Positions 31,582-43,052 of a stretch of DNA of 64,000 bases are shown in pieces (within the stretch, counting starts at the first letter, position 1; each line of letters starts with the position of its first letter). The notes under the pieces were generated by a model that was not told the origin of the DNA, searched no databases, and was given only the letters and a program-made list of their open reading frames with translations. This DNA comes from Drosophila pseudoobscura. Lineage: Eukaryota > Arthropoda > Insecta > Diptera > Drosophilidae. The DNA lies in contig NC_046683.1 of NCBI RefSeq assembly GCF_009870125.1, positions 19,043,001-19,107,000 of the forward strand, written 5' to 3'. The translations under genes were made by a program, and so were the position numbers.

Positions 31582-31705
31582 AAGCCAACAACACGCGGTG
31601 TTCCCAAGCGGTCCCCCCCCCATCTAAGTACTAACCGCGCCCGACGCTGCTTAATTTCGGTGATCGGACGAGAACCGATGTATTCAGCGTAGTATGGTCG
31701 TTGGC
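31582..31705 (-). rRNA. 5S rRNA variant with 4-nt insertion
   Basis: 124 nt: the G-run at 5S positions 85-89 is nine long instead of five. Its partner at 45547 has the same insertion. This would lengthen the loop/helix region near the D/E arm, so the copy is probably a pseudogene or poorly incorporated. Confidence 0.88.
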
Positions 31706-32035
31706 GAAAGCCTGGGAGCTGAACGGTGGTTTTCCTTTGTGTTCTGCCTTCGACTGACCAAATCTAACAATAAGATGGGTTTTAGTTCAAACGACTAGAC
31801 TAGGATCTGCTGGCAGGGATTGGATGTGGTATGGGGTGCCTGTATTTATGCATTTACTTAGAAAAAGAAAACCAAATGCCGTTCCCCTTCGAACAATAGT
31901 AATATAAATTTTAATTGTATCCATGACCATTGGCCAAAATATAATTCAAGGAAAATAAAAACGAAAAATAAAAAAAGAAAAATTAAAAACGAAACGAAAA
32001 TACGGCAAAAGGCAAAAGGCAAAAAGTTGGTGACG

Positions 32036-32155
32036 AAGCCAACAACACGCAGTGTTCCCAAGCGGTCCCCCATCTAAGTACTAACCGCGCCCGACGCTGC
32101 TTAATTTCGGTGATCGGACGAGAACCGATGTATTCAGCGTAGTATGGTCGTTGGC
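32036..32155 (-). rRNA. 5SrRNA: 5S ribosomal RNA, C105T variant
   Basis: 120 nt with C105T. The variant recurs at 33801, 46001, 48638, 49976 and 61865, marking copies spread by array exchange. T5 run. Confidence 0.93.
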
Positions 32156-32471
32156 GAAAGCCTGGGAGCTGAACGGTGGTTTTCCTTTGTGTTCTGCCTT
32201 CGACTGACCAAATCTAACAATAAGATGGGTTTTAGTTCAAACGACTAGACTAGGATCTGCTGGCAGGGATTGGATGTGGTATGGGGTGCCTGTATTTATG
32301 CAATTATTTAGAAAAAGAAAACCAAATGCCGTTCCCCTTCGAACAATAGTAATATAAATTTTAATTGTATCCATGTCCCTTGGTCAAAATATAATTCAAG
32401 GAAAATAAAAACGAAAAAAGAAAAATTTAAAACGAATCGAAAATACGGCAAAAGGCAAAAAGTTGGTGACG

Positions 32472-32591
32472 AAGCCAACAACACGCGGTGTTCCCAAGCG
32501 GTCCCCCATCTAAGTACTAACCGCGCCCGACGCTGCTTAATTTCGGTGATCGGACGAGAACCGATGTATTCAGCGTAGTATGGTCGTTGGC
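32472..32591 (-). rRNA. 5SrRNA: 5S ribosomal RNA
   Basis: Consensus, T5 run, 436 bp from its neighbour. Second member of the 1,765-bp tetramer. Confidence 0.95.
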
Positions 32592-32910
32592 GAAAGCCTG
32601 GGAGCTGAACGGTGGTTTTCCTTTGTGTTCTGCCTTCGACTGACCAAATCTAACAATAAGATGGGTTTTAGTTCAAACGACTAGACTAGGATCTGCTGGC
32701 AGGGATTGGATGTGGTATGGGGTGCCTGTATTTATGCATTTATTTAGAAAAAGAAAACCAAATGCCGTTCCCCTTCGAACAATAGTAATATAAATTTTAA
32801 TTGGCCAAAATATAATTCAAGGAAAATAAAAACGAAAAAAGAAATATGAAAAACGAAACGAAAATACGGCAAAAGGCAAAAAGGCAAAAAGGCAAAAAAA
32901 GTTGGTGACG

Positions 32911-33030
32911 AAGCCAACAACACGCGGTGTTCCCAAGCGGTCCCCCATCTAAGTACTAACCGCGCCCGACGCTGCTTAATTTCGGTGATCGGACGAGAAC
33001 CGATGTATTCAGCGTAGTATGGTCGTTGGC
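32911..33030 (-). rRNA. 5SrRNA: 5S ribosomal RNA
   Basis: Consensus, T7 run with three GGCAAAA units behind it. Third member of the tetramer. Confidence 0.95.
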
Positions 33031-33349
33031 GAAAGCCTGGGAGCTGAACGTTGGTTTTCCTTTGTGTTCTGCCTTCGACTGACCAAAACTAACAATAAGA
33101 TGGGTTTTAGTTCAAACGACTAGACTAGGATCTGCTGGCAGGGATTGGATGTGGTATGGGGTGCCTGTATTTATGCATTTATTTAGAAAAAGAAAACCAA
33201 ATGCCGTTCCCCTTCGAACAATAGTAATATAAATTTTAATTGGCCAAAATATAATTCAAGGAAAATAAAAACGAAAAAAGAAATATGAAAAACGAAACGA
33301 AAATACGGCAAAAGGCAAAAAGGCAAAAAGGCAAAAAAAGTTGGTGACG

Positions 33350-33469
33350 AAGCCAACAACACGCGGTGTTCCCAAGCGGTCCCCCATCTAAGTACTAACC
33401 GCGCCCGACGCTGCTTAATTTCGGTGATCGGACGAGAACCGATGTATTCAGCGTAGTATGGTCGTTGGC
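33350..33469 (-). rRNA. 5SrRNA: 5S ribosomal RNA
   Basis: Consensus, T7 run. Fourth member of the tetramer. Confidence 0.95.
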
Positions 33470-33800
33470 GAAAGCCTGGGAGCTGAACGGTGGTTTTCCT
33501 TTGTGTTCTGCCTTCGACTGACCAAAACTAACCATAGGATGTGTTTTTAGTTCAAACGACTAGACTAGGATCTGCTGGCAGGGATTGGATGTGGTATGGG
33601 GTGCCTGTATTTATGCAATTATTTAGAAAAAGAAAACCAAATGCCGTTCCCCTTCGAACAATAGTAATATAAATTTTAATTGTATCCATGACCATTGGCC
33701 AAAATATAATTCAAGGAAAATAAAAACGAAAAATAAAAAAAGAAAAATTAAAAACGAAACGAAAATACGGCAAAAGGCAAAAGGCAAAAAGTTGGTGACG

Positions 33801-33920
33801 AAGCCAACAACACGCAGTGTTCCCAAGCGGTCCCCCATCTAAGTACTAACCGCGCCCGACGCTGCTTAATTTCGGTGATCGGACGAGAACCGATGTATTC
33901 AGCGTAGTATGGTCGTTGGC
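33801..33920 (-). rRNA. 5SrRNA: 5S ribosomal RNA, C105T variant
   Basis: First member of the second tetramer copy, 1,765 bp from 32036 and with the same C105T. Confidence 0.93.
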
Positions 33921-34236
33921 GAAAGCCTGGGAGCTGAACGGTGGTTTTCCTTTGTGTTCTGCCTTCGACTGACCAAATCTAACAATAAGATGGGTTTTAG
34001 TTCAAACGACTAGACTAGGATCTGCTGGCAGGGATTGGATGTGGTATGGGGTGCCTGTATTTATGCAATTATTTAGAAAAAGAAAACCAAATGCCGTTCC
34101 CCTTCGAACAATAGTAATATAAATTTTAATTGTATCCATGTCCCTTGGTCAAAATATAATTCAAGGAAAATAAAAACGAAAAAAGAAAAATTTAAAACGA
34201 ATCGAAAATACGGCAAAAGGCAAAAAGTTGGTGACG

Positions 34237-34356
34237 AAGCCAACAACACGCGGTGTTCCCAAGCGGTCCCCCATCTAAGTACTAACCGCGCCCGACGCTG
34301 CTTAATTTCGGTGATCGGACGAGAACCGATGTATTCAGCGTAGTATGGTCGTTGGC
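34237..34356 (-). rRNA. 5SrRNA: 5S ribosomal RNA
   Basis: Consensus, T5 run, 1,765 bp from 32472. It shares that unit's shortened A-rich spacer stretch. Confidence 0.95.
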
Positions 34357-34675
34357 GAAAGCCTGGGAGCTGAACGGTGGTTTTCCTTTGTGTTCTGCCT
34401 TCGACTGACCAAATCTAACAATAAGATGGGTTTTAGTTCAAACGACTAGACTAGGATCTGCTGGCAGGGATTGGATGTGGTATGGGGTGCCTGTATTTAT
34501 GCATTTATTTAGAAAAAGAAAACCAAATGCCGTTCCCCTTCGAACAATAGTAATATAAATTTTAATTGGCCAAAATATAATTCAAGGAAAATAAAAACGA
34601 AAAAAGAAATATGAAAAACGAAACGAAAATACGGCAAAAGGCAAAAAGGCAAAAAGGCAAAAAAAGTTGGTGACG

Positions 34676-34795
34676 AAGCCAACAACACGCGGTGTTCCCA
34701 AGCGGTCCCCCATCTAAGTACTAACCGCGCCCGACGCTGCTTAATTTCGGTGATCGGACGAGAACCGATGTATTCAGCGTAGTATGGTCGTTGGC
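34676..34795 (-). rRNA. 5SrRNA: 5S ribosomal RNA
   Basis: Consensus, T7 run, counterpart of 32911. Confidence 0.95.
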
Positions 34796-35114
34796 GAAAG
34801 CCTGGGAGCTGAACGTTGGTTTTCCTTTGTGTTCTGCCTTCGACTGACCAAAACTAACAATAAGATGGGTTTTAGTTCAAACGACTAGACTAGGATCTGC
34901 TGGCAGGGATTGGATGTGGTATGGGGTGCCTGTATTTATGCATTTATTTAGAAAAAGAAAACCAAATGCCGTTCCCCTTCGAACAATAGTAATATAAATT
35001 TTAATTGGCCAAAATATAATTCAAGGAAAATAAAAACGAAAAAAGAAATATGAAAAACGAAACGAAAATACGGCAAAAGGCAAAAAGGCAAATAGGCAAA
35101 AAAAGTTGGTGACG

Positions 35115-35234
35115 AAGCCAACAACACGCGGTGTTCCCAAGCGGTCCCCCATCTAAGTACTAACCGCGCCCGACGGTGCTTAATTTCGGTGATCGGACGA
35201 GAACCGATGTATTCAGCGTAGTATGGTCGTTGGC
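35115..35234 (-). rRNA. 5SrRNA: 5S ribosomal RNA, G59C variant
   Basis: Counterpart of 33350 with a private G59C change in the internal promoter region. T7 run. Confidence 0.92.
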
Positions 35235-35563
35235 GAAAGCCTGGGAGCTGAACGTTGGTTTTCCTTTGTGTTCTGCCTTCGACTGACCAAAACTAACCAT
35301 AGGATGTGTTTTTAGTTCAAACGACTAGACTAGGATCTGCTGGCAGGGATTGGATGTGGTATGGGGTGCCTGTATTTATGCAATTATTTAGAAAAAGAAA
35401 ACCAAATGCCGTTCCCCTTCGAACAATAGTAATATAAATTTTAATTGTATCCATGTCCCTTGGTCAAAATATAATTCAAGGAAAATAAAAACGAAAAAAG
35501 AAAAATAAAATTAAAAATGAAAAACGAATCGAAAATACGGCAAAAGGCAAAAAGTTGGTGACG

Positions 35564-35683
35564 AAGCCAACAACACGCGGTGTTCCCAAGCGGTCCCCCA
35601 TCTAAGTACTAACCGCGCCCGACGCTGCTTAATTTCGGTGATCGGACGAGAACCGATGTATTCAGCGTAGTATGGTCGTTGGC
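35564..35683 (-). rRNA. 5SrRNA: 5S ribosomal RNA
   Basis: Consensus. Start of duplication copy 2, counterpart of 21599 with the same spacer variants. Confidence 0.95.
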
Positions 35684-36026
35684 GAAAGCCTGGGAGCTGA
35701 ACGGTGGTTTTCCTTTGTGTTCTGCCTTCGACTGACCAAAACTAACCATAGGATGTGTTTTTAATTCAAACGACTAGACTATGATCTGCTGGCAGGGATT
35801 GGATGTGGTATGGGGTGCCTGTATTTATGCAATTATTTAGAAAAAGAAAACCAAATGCCGTTCCCCTTCGAACAATGGTTAGGTTAGGTTAGGTTCTGGC
35901 GGTAGCCTGGGGGAGTGATGAAACCCTCCCAAGCTCACTTGGACCTGTAGAAGGTCCGTTGTGGTGCCGCATGGGCGTGTGCCCCTTCCCAGTGCCTAAA
36001 AACCGTGGAGAGCAGGCAGTTGCAAA

Positions 36027-36494
36027 TTAAGGGCAGTCCCATCCTGAGGCTTGGATGAATCTGGACAAGGTCCCCGGTTTGATTTCGGACAGGTCCGAAA
36101 TGTCCGTGAGGAAAGCGGCCCCGAGAATACGAAGACGACGATTTCCAAGGGCCGGGCAGTGGCAGAAGAAGTGGGGGACCGAATCCTCCTCTTCCTCGTC
36201 GCGACAACTACTGCAGAAGTCGTTATGAGGGATTGACAGTCTAGAGGCATGAGTGCCGATCTGCCAGTGTCCGGTAATGGCTCGAGTTACTGCAGAGCAC
36301 TGTGCTCTGTTGAGTCTATACAGCTCGGCTGAGCGCTTCTTCGATCGATATGGCCATGTCAAACTTGAGATTTTACAGGAAACGGTTTGCTGCCATCTCC
36401 TATTGGCATTTTGCTCGAACAATTCGTGCGTGAGGAGCCTGCAATTAGCCAGATGCATCGCTACCTCTCGGAGAGGTTTCGTAGTACCCTGCAT
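36027..36494 (-). CDS. LINE A ORF2 C-terminal domain, second copy
   Basis: Same 155-codon frame as 22062-22529, with the CSSC...CHC zinc motif. It is a fragment produced by the block duplication. Confidence 0.55.
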   Translation of the reverse strand: MQGTTKPLREVAMHLANCRLLTHELFEQNANRRWQQTVSCKISSLTWPYRSKKRSAELYRLNRAQCSAVTRAITGHWQIGTHASRLSIPHNDFCSSCRDEEEEDSVPHFFCHCPALGNRRLRILGAAFLTDISDLSEIKPGTLSRFIQASGWDCP

Positions 36495-37337
36495 TGCTAG
36501 CTCGTCGGCGACGGCGTTCCCCTCGATGTCCCTGTGGCCTGGGACCCGTATAAGGAAGAGGTCTAACTGCTCTGCGATCTCGTGCAGAGACCTGCGGCAG
36601 TCATTTACGGTCGCTGAGTTCGACGATATTGAGCCTAAAGCTCCATCTCCATCTCGCAGTCCTCCCTAGGTGGGATTTATACCTGGAAAGGCGTCGAGAG
36701 GTGATCACTAGGGATACAATAATCTGTCCTCTCTGGTAATTGCGGGAGTGTCGTCAGGATTCCCGGGTTCCCAACCGCGGACGCTTTCCACAGTCTGGCT
36801 TCTCTCATTCTGAGTGCGCAAAGTGTTGCCACCTTCTTTCCCATGAGATCTATAGGGAGGAGGCCCAGCACAGTATCCAGGGCTTCCCCTGGAGTAGTGC
36901 GTAGCCCGCCAGTCATGCATAGGTCTGCCATGCGTTGAACTCTGCTGAGTTTATTGAGGCATGTCCTTTGTCTAAGGCTGGCCACCATACCACCACTCCA
37001 TAGAGCATGATCGGTCGCATGATGACGGTGTAAAGCCACCGAACTATATAGGGGGTCATTCACCATTTTAGTCCGATGGCTTTCCTGCAAGTATAGAGGG
37101 CCTCTGTGGCCTTCTTTACTCTATCCTTTATGTTCAATTTCCAGTCGAGCTTTCTATCGAGGATTAGGCCAAGATACTTGGCGTTGTTGCTGAAGACTAG
37201 CGCTTCCCAACATAGTCTTGGGGGAATCAGTGCCGGAACTTTTTACTTCCTAGTGAAAAGCACCAGTTCCGTCTTAGACGGGTTGACGCCTAACCCGCAT
37301 TTGTCTGCCCATTTCGACATTTTCGTGAGAGTACTTG

Positions 37338-37799
37338 TCATGCACTCACACAACGTCTGCGGAAATTTTCCACGCGGCAGCCACCCCCTTCTATCTCCCG
37401 CAGCAGTTCGTTCACTGCCACGTTCCACAGGAGGGGCGAGAGGACTCCGCCCTGCGGGGTGCCTCTGCAGACAAATCTGGTGCATGTTGACGTCCCCAGT
37501 GATGCCTCAACCGTCCTGCATTGCAGCATCTGACCGATCAGGCTCACCGTCCGGGAGTCAACCCCCAGATTCGTCAGTGCGCCCGTGATGGCGGTCGGAA
37601 GGATGTTGTTAAAAACGCCCTCTATGTCGAGGAAGGCTACGAGGGTGTACTCCTTACAGTTGAGGGACGCTTCTATGATCGATGTGATCGTGTGTAGGGC
37701 CGTTTCGGCGGATCTTCCTTTCCGATAGGCATGCTGGGAGTCTGAGATTAGACTAGGCGGAATATTTACCGTGGGATGCATCCCCAACAGCCGCTTCAT
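37338..37799 (-). CDS. LINE A reverse transcriptase palm fragment, second copy
   Basis: Same 153-codon piece as 23373-23834: motifs A and B present, YADD lost to the frame break. Confidence 0.65.
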   Translation of the reverse strand: MKRLLGMHPTVNIPPSLISDSQHAYRKGRSAETALHTITSIIEASLNCKEYTLVAFLDIEGVFNNILPTAITGALTNLGVDSRTVSLIGQMLQCRTVEASLGTSTCTRFVCRGTPQGGVLSPLLWNVAVNELLREIEGGGCRVENFRRRCVSA

Positions 37800-37991
37800 C
37801 GTCTTCAGAAGGAAGGACGATAGACTTATGGGTTTGAAATCTTTGGGGGCAGTGTGCGAGGGCTTGCCTGCCTTGGGGATGAAGACGACTTTAGGTTAGG
37901 TTAACCCGGACGGCCCTCAGCGGGGCCGCGCATAGGCCAATATGGCCCTTAGTTATCCGGATGGGGGGGTGTATGAACCGTCGCGGGAGTG

Positions 37992-40031
37992 TTAATGTGG
38001 TTTTAAAAAGTCCCCGAGAATCGAGGTGTTTTTAGCATAGGCCAGCAGTTCCTGAGGCGTCCTTTTGGAGGCATCTTCCAGTGATGCCAACACTGGGGCG
38101 CCCAGGTATCTCCTCCTTGCCCTTGAGAGAGCCGGACAGTTGCAGATGAGATGTTCCAGGGTTTCGATAGCCCCAGGTTCCTCACATTTCCTGCAACTGT
38201 CTCTGTTGGTGATGCCTAGCTTTGCTGCATGTGCAGCAGCCAGACAGTGACCTGTTAGTATTCCCACCATCAGTCTGCAGTCCTTTCGTGGTAGGTGCAG
38301 TTGGTAGTGGCTAAGTTTCTCGTTGCGCTCCTTGCACATTATCTTCGAGGTTCTGCAGGTGGTGGTACTCCTCCACCTGCTATCAGTCTGTGCTCTAGCC
38401 TGCTTCTCTAGATCGCCTTGCAGCGTTCTGAGGGAGACAGGCACGTTCTCGGTTCTCCTATTCTCCAGCCCGACGCCTTCCTTAGCTAGTACGTCCGCCG
38501 CTTCGTTTCCTTCGATGCCCTGGTGGCTGGGAACCCAATAGATCCGCACTGTCTTTGTCGTGCTTAGGATGTCTAATGCCTCCCTGCTCGCCAAGACACT
38601 TCTGGAACTGACCACGGACGACTGCATGGATCTTATCGCCGCTTGGCTGTCGACGAATAGGTTGACCGCATCGTGTGTTCGTTCTGTGCGGAGAGCGACC
38701 TCCGCTGCTTTCCCGATGGCAAAAACTTCTGCCTGGAATATGCTGCATGGGTCGGGTAGCTTATACGACAGCCTTATCACGGGGTCTGTGCAGTATAGGC
38801 CCGCTCCTACTCCTCCGTCCATCTTGGAGCCGTCTGTGTATATATTGAGGTGCTCAGTTTGGTCCCTTCCAATCTTCCAGTCTTCAGGTCCCAGAGATGT
38901 GGTTGTTTTGACGTCAAGGCAAGTTTGGGGGGTCATGTAGTCAGTTGATCTGGTCATTTCCCTGCCGATTGAACTATGCCCGTATCCTTGTGGCGATAGA
39001 TTTCCTGATGCTATGAGGCGTTGTGCTGCCTTTCCCGCAATCAGGCGAGCTTGAATGTCCAGGGGGTCGATTCCGAGTATGGTTTCGAGTGCTTTTGTTG
39101 GGGTTGACCTCAGCGCCCCTGTAATACAGAGCAGAGCCTGTCGCTGAGTCTTCTCCATAAGCTTATGGTATGTCTTCTTTTCAGTAGCCTGCCACCACAC
39201 TAAGGCTCCATACAGCAGAGTTGGTCGCACCACCGAGATGTAGATCCAGTGCATTAGAGCAGGTGACAGGCCCCATGTGCTGCTGAGCATCTTCTTGGAT
39301 GCATAAAGCGCAATGGTAGCCTTCTTCACCCTTTCCACTACATTGGGCCTCCATGCCAGCTTGCTGTCCAGTACTGTGCCTAGGTATTTCACCTGTGATT
39401 TTGGGGTCAGCCTAGTTTGGTCAATTTTCGGGGGGGTCCATATCGGTACCTTGTACCTCTTGGTAAAGAGGATGAGGTCCGTCTTGTCCGCGTTGATACT
39501 GAGTCCTACCTCTTCCGCCCACTCACGTATCTCCCTGAGTGTACGTTCCATTAAGGAGCTGAGGGTCGATGGACATACACCCGTAATAAGTATGCTTATG
39601 TCATCTGCATAAGCCGTTATCTTTGGGGCCTTCCTTTCAAATCTCTTGATGAGGTCGTCGACCACCAGATTCCACAGTAGTGGCGACAGGACTCCACCCT
39701 GAGGTGTGCCTCTGTGTGCCCCCTTTACCATGGAAGCAGTGCCCCACTCCGATTGCACCCGTCTGCAACTTAGGAGGTTTTTGATCCAGACGTTGATTGC
39801 AGGGTGTATGTTATTCGCTTCTAGGCGACTTGTTATTGCGGTTGTGGCCACGTTGTTGAATGCTCCTGAGATGTCCACAAATGCTCCCAAAGCATACTTT
39901 TTGTTGTGAAGGGCGCTCTCGATGGTGGCTACTAGCGAGTGTAGTGCCGTCTCCACTGATTTCCCTTTAGTGTAGGCGTGTTGGTTTGTTGACATCAGTC
40001 CCTCTACCTCATTCCTGATGTGCAAATCCAA
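37992..40031 (-). CDS. LINE C reverse transcriptase-RNase H, second copy
   Basis: A 679-codon frame with the same translation as 24027-26066: YADD at 141-144 and the RNase H tetrad complete. Identity of the two frames over 2 kb shows how recent the block duplication is; it is no evidence of retrotransposition. Confidence 0.82.
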   Translation of the reverse strand: MDLHIRNEVEGLMSTNQHAYTKGKSVETALHSLVATIESALHNKKYALGAFVDISGAFNNVATTAITSRLEANNIHPAINVWIKNLLSCRRVQSEWGTASMVKGAHRGTPQGGVLSPLLWNLVVDDLIKRFERKAPKITAYADDISILITGVCPSTLSSLMERTLREIREWAEEVGLSINADKTDLILFTKRYKVPIWTPPKIDQTRLTPKSQVKYLGTVLDSKLAWRPNVVERVKKATIALYASKKMLSSTWGLSPALMHWIYISVVRPTLLYGALVWWQATEKKTYHKLMEKTQRQALLCITGALRSTPTKALETILGIDPLDIQARLIAGKAAQRLIASGNLSPQGYGHSSIGREMTRSTDYMTPQTCLDVKTTTSLGPEDWKIGRDQTEHLNIYTDGSKMDGGVGAGLYCTDPVIRLSYKLPDPCSIFQAEVFAIGKAAEVALRTERTHDAVNLFVDSQAAIRSMQSSVVSSRSVLASREALDILSTTKTVRIYWVPSHQGIEGNEAADVLAKEGVGLENRRTENVPVSLRTLQGDLEKQARAQTDSRWRSTTTCRTSKIMCKERNEKLSHYQLHLPRKDCRLMVGILTGHCLAAAHAAKLGITNRDSCRKCEEPGAIETLEHLICNCPALSRARRRYLGAPVLASLEDASKRTPQELLAYAKNTSILGDFLKPH

Positions 40032-40296
40032 CAGCTTTTCTAGTGTTTTTAGTATAAAGGAGGTAAGGCTTATCGGTCTGTAGTCCTTGGGACTTTGGTA
40101 CGACTTTCGACTTTGGTATGAAGACAGGTTCCCGGGATATATCCATGGGAGAAGATTCCCTCGTATATCCTTTTGAGCAAATTAGTGGCTTTTTGTCCAG
40201 CGTGAATCAGTTGGGCAGGGATGTCATATGGTCCCGCAGACTTGTATGGTTTGAAGCTTTTGATTGACCAGGAAATGTTCTCCTGGCTTAGCAGTT

Positions 40297-40926
40297 TCAT
40301 GATATCACTTGAGGCAACGGCATGAGCGGCGATGTAGTGTGGTCTGTTTTCAACGCAGCCGGATAGTGGATGTTCAGGACAAGATTTAGCGACTCATTGC
40401 TGGACGTTGTCCATGATTGGTCGGCATTCTTCAGGTAGCCCAGTGTGGGTGTAGTCTTCGAGAGAACTTTGCGCAAGCGCGAGGCTTCTGAGTTATTCTC
40501 AATGTCGCTACAGAACTTACGCCATGAGGCGCGTTTGTCTTTCCTCAGTTCTTTATTGTAAATTGACAGACTGGCCTTGTAATAGGCCCAGTTCTGCTCA
40601 ACGTTTTCAGACTTAGCTTTATTGAAGAGTCTCCGGGAGGCTTTCCGGAGTTCCCTCAGTTCCTCAGTTCTCTCAGTCCCTCTGATTCCACCATTCAGGT
40701 TTCTTCCGGCCTCTGCACTTGCCAGAGGGGCTGGATTTATCGAGCGCCTCATTGCAGGCGTCGGTAAATAGTTTAACAAGAAATCTCCTTCCCTGGAAAT
40801 CTCCTCCTCAGGTGGAGTCTCAGGGAGAACACGACAGAGGTGGTCTGAGTACCGAGCCCAGTTTGTCCGCCTAAGGTCCCGGAATTGAGCTGGTCTCGGT
40901 AGTGAAAAAGAGAATACGGTTTCCAC
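40297..40926 (-). pseudogene. LINE C ORF2 linker, second copy
   Basis: Duplicate of 26332-26961, open for 209 codons and cut off from the RT frame by the same breaks. Confidence 0.5.
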
Positions 40927-41446
40927 GTACCTGTGGTCCGAGAAGGAGTGCTCTTCCAGGGCCCTCCAGAATACGATGTTCCCATGTAACTCATGAGAGG
41001 CAAGTGTGAGGTCCAGGACCTCCTAGCGGTTTTTAATAATGAAGGTGGGATCACTCCCCCTATTTAATAGGACCATCTGAGTGGTCAGTAAATAGTTGAA
41101 AAGGTACTCACCCCTTTCGTTGGTGTCAGTGCTTCCCCACTGGCAGTGGTGTGCATTGGCGTCGCACCCAACGATTAGGCTGGTGTCCTTGGCCTCGCAG
41201 TCTGTGATTAGCGCCCTGAGCGCCTGTGGAGGCAATCCAAGCCGATTGCCAAGCCTAATACCCCACACACTTTACAAAAACCAGAAACACACTATTAGAC
41301 TTATTTTTTGTTGACAGTCCGGAAAATTGTTACTCTATGATCAACTCACAGTGCCAGGGTATTCAAAACATGACTTTATTTTCATGACCTACGACGTCAA
41401 TCCTGACACTGACACTAACATGCTCGACTAGACAACAATATATTAT

Positions 41447-42049
41447 ATGCCGCCTGTGAATTCTCAGCTTGCCCACCTTCAATCAAACATCGACTATCTT
41501 TATAATGAACATGTACCTATCAAGAAAGCGACCGTTAGACCAACAGATAGCTCCTGGTTCAACCATGAATTAAAAATGGGTATCATTAAACGAAATGACG
41601 CCTTTAAAAAGTTTAAAAGATATAAGACTGGAAGCCACCTTAATATGTACAAAGCATTAAGATCAAATGTAACAAAGCTAATCAACTCTGCCAAGACCGC
41701 CTTCTACACGCCAAAGTTTAATAACGCGTTATGCGGTAAGAAAAAATGGCAAATTATTAAAAATATTGGAATTGGGAAGAAAACGCGAAACACTCAAGTT
41801 GACATGGAAGTAAATGAAATAAATAACAAATTTGTGCAACTAGTTGTACCTGACTTTCCCCCAACCCTTAACTTGACATCAGCACCCTATCCTAACACTG
41901 TTTCTAGCATTAGTTTCTGTTGTGTTAGTCCGTGTGATGTTCTAGAATCCCTACTTAAGATTATGTCGAAGGCGATTGGCCTAGACAAACCCTACATTTC
42001 TGAGAATAATTCTCCCCCGAATTTTAATGCAAGTTACCCACATTTTTAA
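41447..42049 (+). CDS. LINE B ORF2 linker region, second copy
   Basis: Same 200 codons as 27482-28084; a fragment. Confidence 0.5.
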   Translation: MPPVNSQLAHLQSNIDYLYNEHVPIKKATVRPTDSSWFNHELKMGIIKRNDAFKKFKRYKTGSHLNMYKALRSNVTKLINSAKTAFYTPKFNNALCGKKKWQIIKNIGIGKKTRNTQVDMEVNEINNKFVQLVVPDFPPTLNLTSAPYPNTVSSISFCCVSPCDVLESLLKIMSKAIGLDKPYISENNSPPNFNASYPHF

Positions 42050-42098
42050 CACAGCCATTACTACATCAACATTCCCTGAAAAGTGAAAGGAGGCCAAA

Positions 42099-42410
42099 AT
42101 GATCCCTATCCCTAAAGTAAACTCTCTAGATTACAGGCCAATATCCATTTTACCGAGCCTATCAACAGCGTTCGAGGCTTTGGGGGCTGTGCAAATAAAT
42201 ACATTTCTTTCTGAGCATACATTACTTAACAACAACCAATCTGGATTCAGACGAAATAGAAGTTGTTCTACCGCCATAATAAAACTTTTAGAGGATATCC
42301 GCGAAAGAATGGACGACGGAAATGTGACATTCCTAACTCTTCTTGACTATTCTAAAGCTTTTGACTCAGTTGACCATGGTATCCTCATTGCAAAGCTTCG
42401 TAGATCCTAA
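42099..42410 (+). CDS. LINE B reverse transcriptase N-terminal fragment, second copy
   Basis: Same 103 codons as 28134-28445, ending just past motif A. Confidence 0.65.
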   Translation: MIPIPKVNSLDYRPISILPSLSTAFEALGAVQINTFLSEHTLLNNNQSGFRRNRSCSTAIIKLLEDIRERMDDGNVTFLTLLDYSKAFDSVDHGILIAKLRRS

Positions 42411-42502
42411 AATTTCTCTGTCTCAGCAGTAAAATAAATAAATAAAAAATTAAAAATGAAAAACGAAACGAGAATACGGCAAAAGGCAAAAAGTTGGTGA
42501 CG

Positions 42503-42622
42503 AAGCCAACAACACGCGGTGTTCCCAAGCGGTCCCCCATCTAAGTACTAACCGCGCCCGACGCTGCTTAATTTCGGTGATCGGACGAGAACCGATGTAT
42601 TCAGCGTAGTATGGTCGTTGGC
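42503..42622 (-). rRNA. 5SrRNA: 5S ribosomal RNA
   Basis: Consensus, counterpart of 28538, beside the second LINE B end. Confidence 0.95.
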
Positions 42623-43052
42623 GAAAGCCTGGGAGCTGAACGTTGGTTTTCCTTTGTGTTCTGCCTTCGACTGACCAAAACTAACAATAAGATGGGTTTT
42701 AGTTCAAACGACTAGACTAGGATCTGCTGGCAGGGATTGGATGTGGTATGGGGTGCCTGTATTTATGCATTTATTTAGAAAAAGAAAACCAAATGCCGTT
42801 CCCCTTCGAACAATAGTAATATAAATTTTAATTGGCCAAAATATAATTCAAGGAAAATAAAAACGAAAAAAGAAAAATAAAATTAAAAATGAAAAACGAA
42901 TCGAAAATACGGCAAAAGGCAAAAGGCAAAAAGTTGGTGACGAAGCCAACAACACGCGGTGTTCCCAAGCGGTCCCCCATCTAAGTACTAACCGCGCCCG
43001 ACGCTGCTTAATTTCTGTGATCGGACGAGAACCGATGTATTCAGCGTAGTAT

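Larger units (their letters stand above)
21599..32423. repeat. Segmental duplication, copy 1
   Basis: This about 10.8-kb block recurs at +13,965 bp (35564-46388). It includes the LINE A-C-B composite, the TIR transposon and several 5S genes. I found about ten single-base differences (for example near 22847, 22882, 27203, 29401 and 29550), roughly 0.1 percent. The left break is at or just before the 5S gene. The right break is in a spacer where the A-rich stretch changes. Confidence 0.9.
28466..35876 (-). repeat. 5S rDNA array, middle block
   Basis: Thirteen - strand 5S loci at mostly 436-454-bp spacing, one of them split by a TIR transposon. Four units (32036-33350) recur as 33801-35115 with a period of exactly 1,765 bp. 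Confidence 0.9.
35877..37892 (-). mobile_element. LINE family A, second copy
   Basis: Duplicate of 21912-23927 with the same truncation and deletions. Most of the base differences between the two blocks fall here (about 36812-37132), including changes in the thumb region. Confidence 0.85.
37893..41265 (-). mobile_element. LINE family C, 5'-truncated, second copy
   Basis: Duplicate of 23928-27300 with identical truncation points. One difference noted at 41168 (C to T on +), which changes one residue beside the GCDANAHH motif. Confidence 0.88.
41266..42430 (+). mobile_element. LINE family B, truncated, second copy
   Basis: Duplicate of 27301-28465, ending at the same A-rich junction with 5S spacer. 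Confidence 0.78.
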
